Assembly: GCF_000003605.2 (NCBI RefSeq)
Contig: NW_003149765.1
Coordinates: forward strand, 1,201,659 to 1,234,740
Length of the DNA: 33,082 bases
Direction: 5' to 3'
Origin: Saccoglossus kowalevskii
Lineage: Eukaryota; Hemichordata; Enteropneusta; Harrimaniidae
Numbering within the stretch: the stretch's first letter is position 1; every line of letters starts with the position of its first letter. Made by a program: the position numbers and the translations under genes. Positions 24,201 to 30,200 of this stretch are shown piece by piece. Under the pieces are notes generated by a model, which was not told the DNA's origin, made no database searches, and worked only from the letters and a program-made list of their open reading frames with translations.

Positions 24201-27200
24201 CGTAGCAACAATTTTAGCAGCCAGCGACCTTGCATCTACGAACCCCATAGAGTATAAACTGATTTCGGCAATCAAGGCATAGTCGGGAACCATCATAGCG
24301 ACAGTACGGAATAACACCTACAATTAAACACAATAATAAAAAGTATGTAGTAAAATAATACATTTGCCGTTCATACAAACGGAAATAATAACAGCAAGTG
24401 TGGAAGCACTCAGTTAATGGCTGGCTTTTATAATTGGGCCAGTCTATGGCAGGAGAAACTGAAATAGATTTTGTTTAGAGTGTTTCTTGGTTTAAACATG
24501 TTTCAGCTCAGGCTTTACTGTAAACTATAGACTATTTGGTCAACAATAATTCCTAAGATACATAGGTGTTTATGGTCTACATTCAAATGATATTTTGAGT
24601 AAACAACACAAAATCTGTCCATGTGTTTACCATCTTTGTGGCATAGTTGTCAAATGTGTATAAACTGATAGGTGAAAAGGTCATATTGTGGTGGTTGGCA
24701 GAGAGAGCCATAGTATTTGCTCTATTAAAAGTGAGTCTACAACAGAAGCACATATGAATGAAAAATCACACTTGTCATTAAAATTATTATTTTGAGTATA
24801 GACACACCTTGATCTGTAAATTGAGAGAATGTACTACTGATAAAGTAAATATTTTCTCGTTTCATGAATTACTGTACATACTTTGAGATTGTCAGGCAGT
24901 TCAGCTCTGCCTGCATAGCCAGGATTCATCGTGATAAAAATAGTACAGGACGGATCTAACGATATATCTGTTCCTTCAAATACAAAGGTCTGCATCTGTT
25001 CTGCTATAGCTCTCTGTATACTCTGGATCTGTTGGGCTACCACTGATAACACCTGGTAATGAAAGAGACAATGGTTTGAAAATCATGTGTGTAATAATGT
25101 GGAAAATAAGTAGAGGGGTTCGGGATATTGGAATGATGACAAACAGTACTGTAATGTAAGGTAAACACATACTGGAATGGTAAAGAAGTAGCAAGCAACA
25201 TAATACAAGTTGACAAAATAACTCGCGCGAAGCACTCATTGGTCAAAAGTTTTTATACATGACATTGTATCAAGATTGAACACGTCTTCTTTCAGCTTTG
25301 CATATGAAGGCAGAAATGGCTTGAATGATTACAGTTGTGTCTGTTTGCCAATAAATGTAGAACAAGTGAGTGATTATAAAGTTCCAGTAATATACATGAA
25401 GGCAACAACCCACCGAGTGGTAGGCAATCAGTATTGGTTGCTTAGACTCAGAAATATTCATTATATGTATCTCTTACCTCAAGTTCAATTCTGTTGAACT
25501 CATCAAAGCAAGCCCATGCTCCAGACTGTGCTAAACCTTTAAAGAATTTGCCCATGGCTTTATAATCTAAACCATCTGAACAGTTAAACACAACACACTG
25601 AAAAATATAACATATCAAAGAACATTAAGAAGATTCAAGCTTAATTCAAGATTACATGTCATGTTTGTCGTATTTTCGCTTTTATTAACAGGATATAAGA
25701 ATGAAAACAAAATTGGGATCACCAGACAATTTCATGATGCAAGAGTTCCAAATATCATGGAAAATGATCAAAATTGGCATTTTTACACCGGTTTTTAAAG
25801 TGGGATTATCTTTTCATACTTCAAAGTGGACATGAGATTAAAAATGTATATTATTATTGTTATGAATCTGACTATTGTGAAAACATCACAACAAATTAAC
25901 ATATAAGTTCAAAGAAGATAATAGTTATCTCCCATAATGCTTTGCATACATGTGCAGTAACATGCTCAGTAGAGCAAAATATGGTTTGTCTCAATCTGCT
26001 CAGAATTCCCAATTTATGCACGATTATTAATTATAATGTGTGATTTTTACAATTTACTTACTTGTTTAGCCATGGCTTTGGCCAAATCCTTGCAGGTTTC
26101 AGTTTTCCCGGTACCAGCTGGGCCTTCCGGTGCACCACCCAGATTTAATAATAAGGCTCCCATCAGGGTACTGTAAACAGACACAAAACATAGCAATATG
26201 AATAATACAGAAGTAAAACAGCCAACTATATATATGTTCCTATATCCCATATGAAATCAGGGGACTGTTTTTCTGACAGCTGGTGCAACTAGATTCTGTG
26301 TAATCTGTTGCATGTAAATAAAATAGGAAGTTTCAAGAAAATTCACTTTGTATCAAAACCTGTAGAGGTCTTGACAGTTGAGAAAGTGGATAAACACCAT
26401 CACATTGCAGTATTTGCTCTTTTAGAAATACATCACCAATAGAACATATAAGCTAAAAATTACAATTATTGAATACTGGATTACTAATATTAGACATACT
26501 GTAAAATACTTTATTTTAGCTTGAGCAATTTTTGCTGAAAAGACTTTTGGGGTGTTTTGTGTGAAATTTATTTTCACTGATTTTTCACAAATCATTCCTT
26601 CAGTGAAAATAGCGAAAATTAATTCCAAGCGAAAATAAAGTATTTTACAGTATTTTGACCGTATACACTACTGTGAAGCAAATACAAACTGTAAAATACT
26701 TGTGCGAGAATTTAGTTACGTACTAAATGCCATTAAAATTCTAAAACACAGTTTATTATATGACCATAGTAAAGTGAATGTCATACAAACTTACCGATAA
26801 CATCTATCAGTGAGAGGTGTTATGACCAGTCGACTGGTATTTCCTAAATATTCATAACCATATGGGACAGTTGTGGTGATCATTCTAACCATCACAGAGC
26901 TGTCTTCCCAATAGTATCTCAGCTGACTGATCCACTGAAAGCTTGCAGGATCTGATACTTTAAGTTCATTGAGGCAGAACACCACATCGCGTGCTATAGT
27001 GATAGAAATGTACAATAATAAAACTGAGTAATATATTTCTATAATGTATTATCTGCAAAATACCAACTCTGAATCAGATCAGCCAATGTATGGTGAAGAT
27101 AACCTTTTCACGACCAGACTTTCTCAACCAAACTTTTTTCTTATATTCTTTGCTATTTCTGGAAATGAATTCTAATTTTGGAGCCAACAGACAAATTTTG

Positions 27201-30200
27201 TGTAAATTTTCTGTTTTTACTCAACAAATTTTGTTATTTTTATCCCAATCTTCAAATGGAAAGTGCCGACTATAAACAAGACCATTTTGTGAATTTGTGA
27301 TGAAAAGGGGGAACTGGTGGTGAAAAGGACTGACAGATTGATAGACCAATCGAATCATAATCACATTTTTGGAATAAAACTGGGACTAATTTGGCATAAC
27401 AAAACAAATTTATCTGATTTTGCTTTATCACAACTCACCGTGTACATCAATGACAATGAGAGCTTCCAAGGTGATTCTATTCATAGAAGTTAACTTTCCT
27501 CTCACTAACTTCACAGTCTCATCAATCTGCTTATTACACTGTTTTAAATAAACAGCCAATCCATTCTTCTTGCATATAGCCTGTAGAAACAATAAAAAAA
27601 TCACACTGTGTCAGCATTGTTTTCCTAATTGCATACTTATCCTGTAAGAAGTTGAACAAGATACTACCGTGCACATTAGGGAAATAAAGTTTAAGAGACA
27701 CAGGTAGCTAATATAATTTTACAAAATCCAAAAGTTTGTCGAAGTCTGAATTATTAACAGTGTACCTGAAGAATTCTTTCCTTCAATATTTGCTTATATA
27801 ATTTCTGAAGTTGATTAATAAAAGTATGTAGCAACTTTAATATTAATATGTGATAACATGTCATGAAAACCCCTGAATGGAATCCATATATCTTTTCTAC
27901 TGCGAGTAGGAATCCACCGTCCATCCTTATAAATCAACAGAATAAAGGAAAATATTGTGCCTGTAATACCTTGGATGCATCTATAGTCCAGTGTATATTA
28001 CTAGATGCTAATATCACCTGACCAGGCCAGTTTAACACCCACTGTGTACGTGGTGTATTACAATAAGATTTAACAGCCTTGGCCATCACTTCACGTATAC
28101 TTTGTTTCATTAAAGCCTCCACCTGCAAAGAAAAATGTCAGTGTTTACTTACTGCAGGAAATACTGCGTTAACCCAATCAACACTATGATAGACTATATT
28201 AAGTGATGTAGATAACATTTATACATTTACTGCGACTAACTACAAATATTCGTAACTCAGATTCAACTCAATTTTTTGCGAATTTGATTTGGCAAATAAA
28301 TTTACTAAATTTCAATATCCACTTGGTTTGAATTCAGTATATTTCGTTATCAACTTGGTTTTAATTCAGCGCTTTTTGTTATCAGTCAGTTTCCACGAAA
28401 GTCTTGAAATTTGTTACCCAAATTACCCAACAATCATGTATTGTGTCATTTGTCTATAGAAATAAACAAAAACAATCTGATTAAAATTGATTGTAGATAT
28501 AGGCCAGTGATGTAGATCATTTTTCCAATAGGTGGTTACATTGAAAAATAGGCGGGCACAGCTAGTAAAAGAAGGGCTGATTTTTACACACTCTATTACA
28601 AAAAAATAGCAAAAACATTTTTTTCTAGCTGGTTACAAGGACGCACTAGGCGGGCATTGTGCCCGGGTACCGCCTATGATCTACATCACTGTATAGGCTC
28701 CAATTTTTTTTCTAATTTTTACATTTTTGCCATTGTTATTTTTGTTTATTTATATTTTTTCACTTGATGTTATTAACTTATCATAATACCATATCCCGGT
28801 CACCTGAACTATGCCAATCAAGAAAAAATAGATAAAAAAACTCAATAACAGCAGGTAAAACCAAAAATATATTCAGAACTAAACCAAAAACAATAAAATA
28901 ATAATATAAATATAAAATTTAAAATAAGAATATATAATCAGCTTGCGCAAAATCCTAGTTGAGAAACTGCATATTATAATCACGTACATTATAAAGCACT
29001 GAGTTTGTGACAAGTAATACATACCTGTATCAGCCATTTTTCCACCAAGCCATGGGCATCTGCTGGAATAATCTTATGTACGAAGTCAACTTTTTCTTTC
29101 TCTGCTGATTCCATGGCAGTGATTTCTTTAGCATCTGTAAATGTGAGTTTTGCGATGCCTTCGAAGCACTTTTTCAAGTGCGGTTGTACGCGCAGTGGAT
29201 CTTTGGTTTCTGATAGTATCTCAAGTAACTCATCATTGGACAAGAAGAAGAATCTGGTGATAAAGTAGAAAGTGTGAGAACAGCATATCTGTTTTTTGTT
29301 TTTTCATTTGAAAAAGATTATATTTTAATTATTGATTTTGAAAAATTATGCAGATTCAGCATGTATACCACAGGCTTAATTATTGTTCAAAACAGCCACT
29401 AGTAAATTATATGCAAATGAAGTCATCACAATAATTACAACAGGCTTAATTAGCACGTCTTTCTGGCAAAGCGAGTGTTTGCATTAAGGTGTGCTGTACC
29501 TATTTGTTTTACCATCAACTGTGGTGGATGTTTTGCACAGTGATTCGTATAAGGTACAGGAAATAAGAGAACACTGCCACAAATATGGAACATGGTGGTA
29601 AATAACTAAGCACAAAGCACAGTATTGATAAATCAGGTTTTACACATGACTCCAGAAAACTCCTGAAACAGACATTCTTTTATGTCAACTGTTGTAGATG
29701 ATATTAGAGATTCAGGTATGTGCAATTATCTAGGCATTTTGATTATGTCAGACATAATCAAGGCTTGGTCTTTTACTGTCACTATATCACGCATACTCGC
29801 CTTGCAATCAAGTAATTACAACATAATTTCAATACGTTTTCTCAATTTATTCAAACAGTACACACGTCTTAGGATTATAGAATTATTTTGTCACACAAAT
29901 GATACTTTGCATATTTTTTTTACTAGCATCCTCAAGTAGTTCTGGTTTAACATGATTTAGTTTGTCATCAGTTTATTAATAGGATAAAAATTATTTACAT
30001 AATTTTTGAAATGTGGGAAAAAATACAAATGTACCGCCAAAGTCAAAATCCCCACCTGATTGCCAGTATTCTTTTTTTTTTTCAATTGTATAAATTCATG
30101 CATAATTAAAAAAATTAGCATATGATTTTGTAACATTCTTACCTGGGGAAGAATAGTCTCTTTTGTTCTAAGTAGTCATTCAAACCTTTCTGAATGTCTT

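Noticed and set aside
25270-25497. Plus-strand 73-codon frame overlapping the exon 10 donor
   Set aside because: It is the antisense shadow of intron plus exon 10 and has no supporting features.
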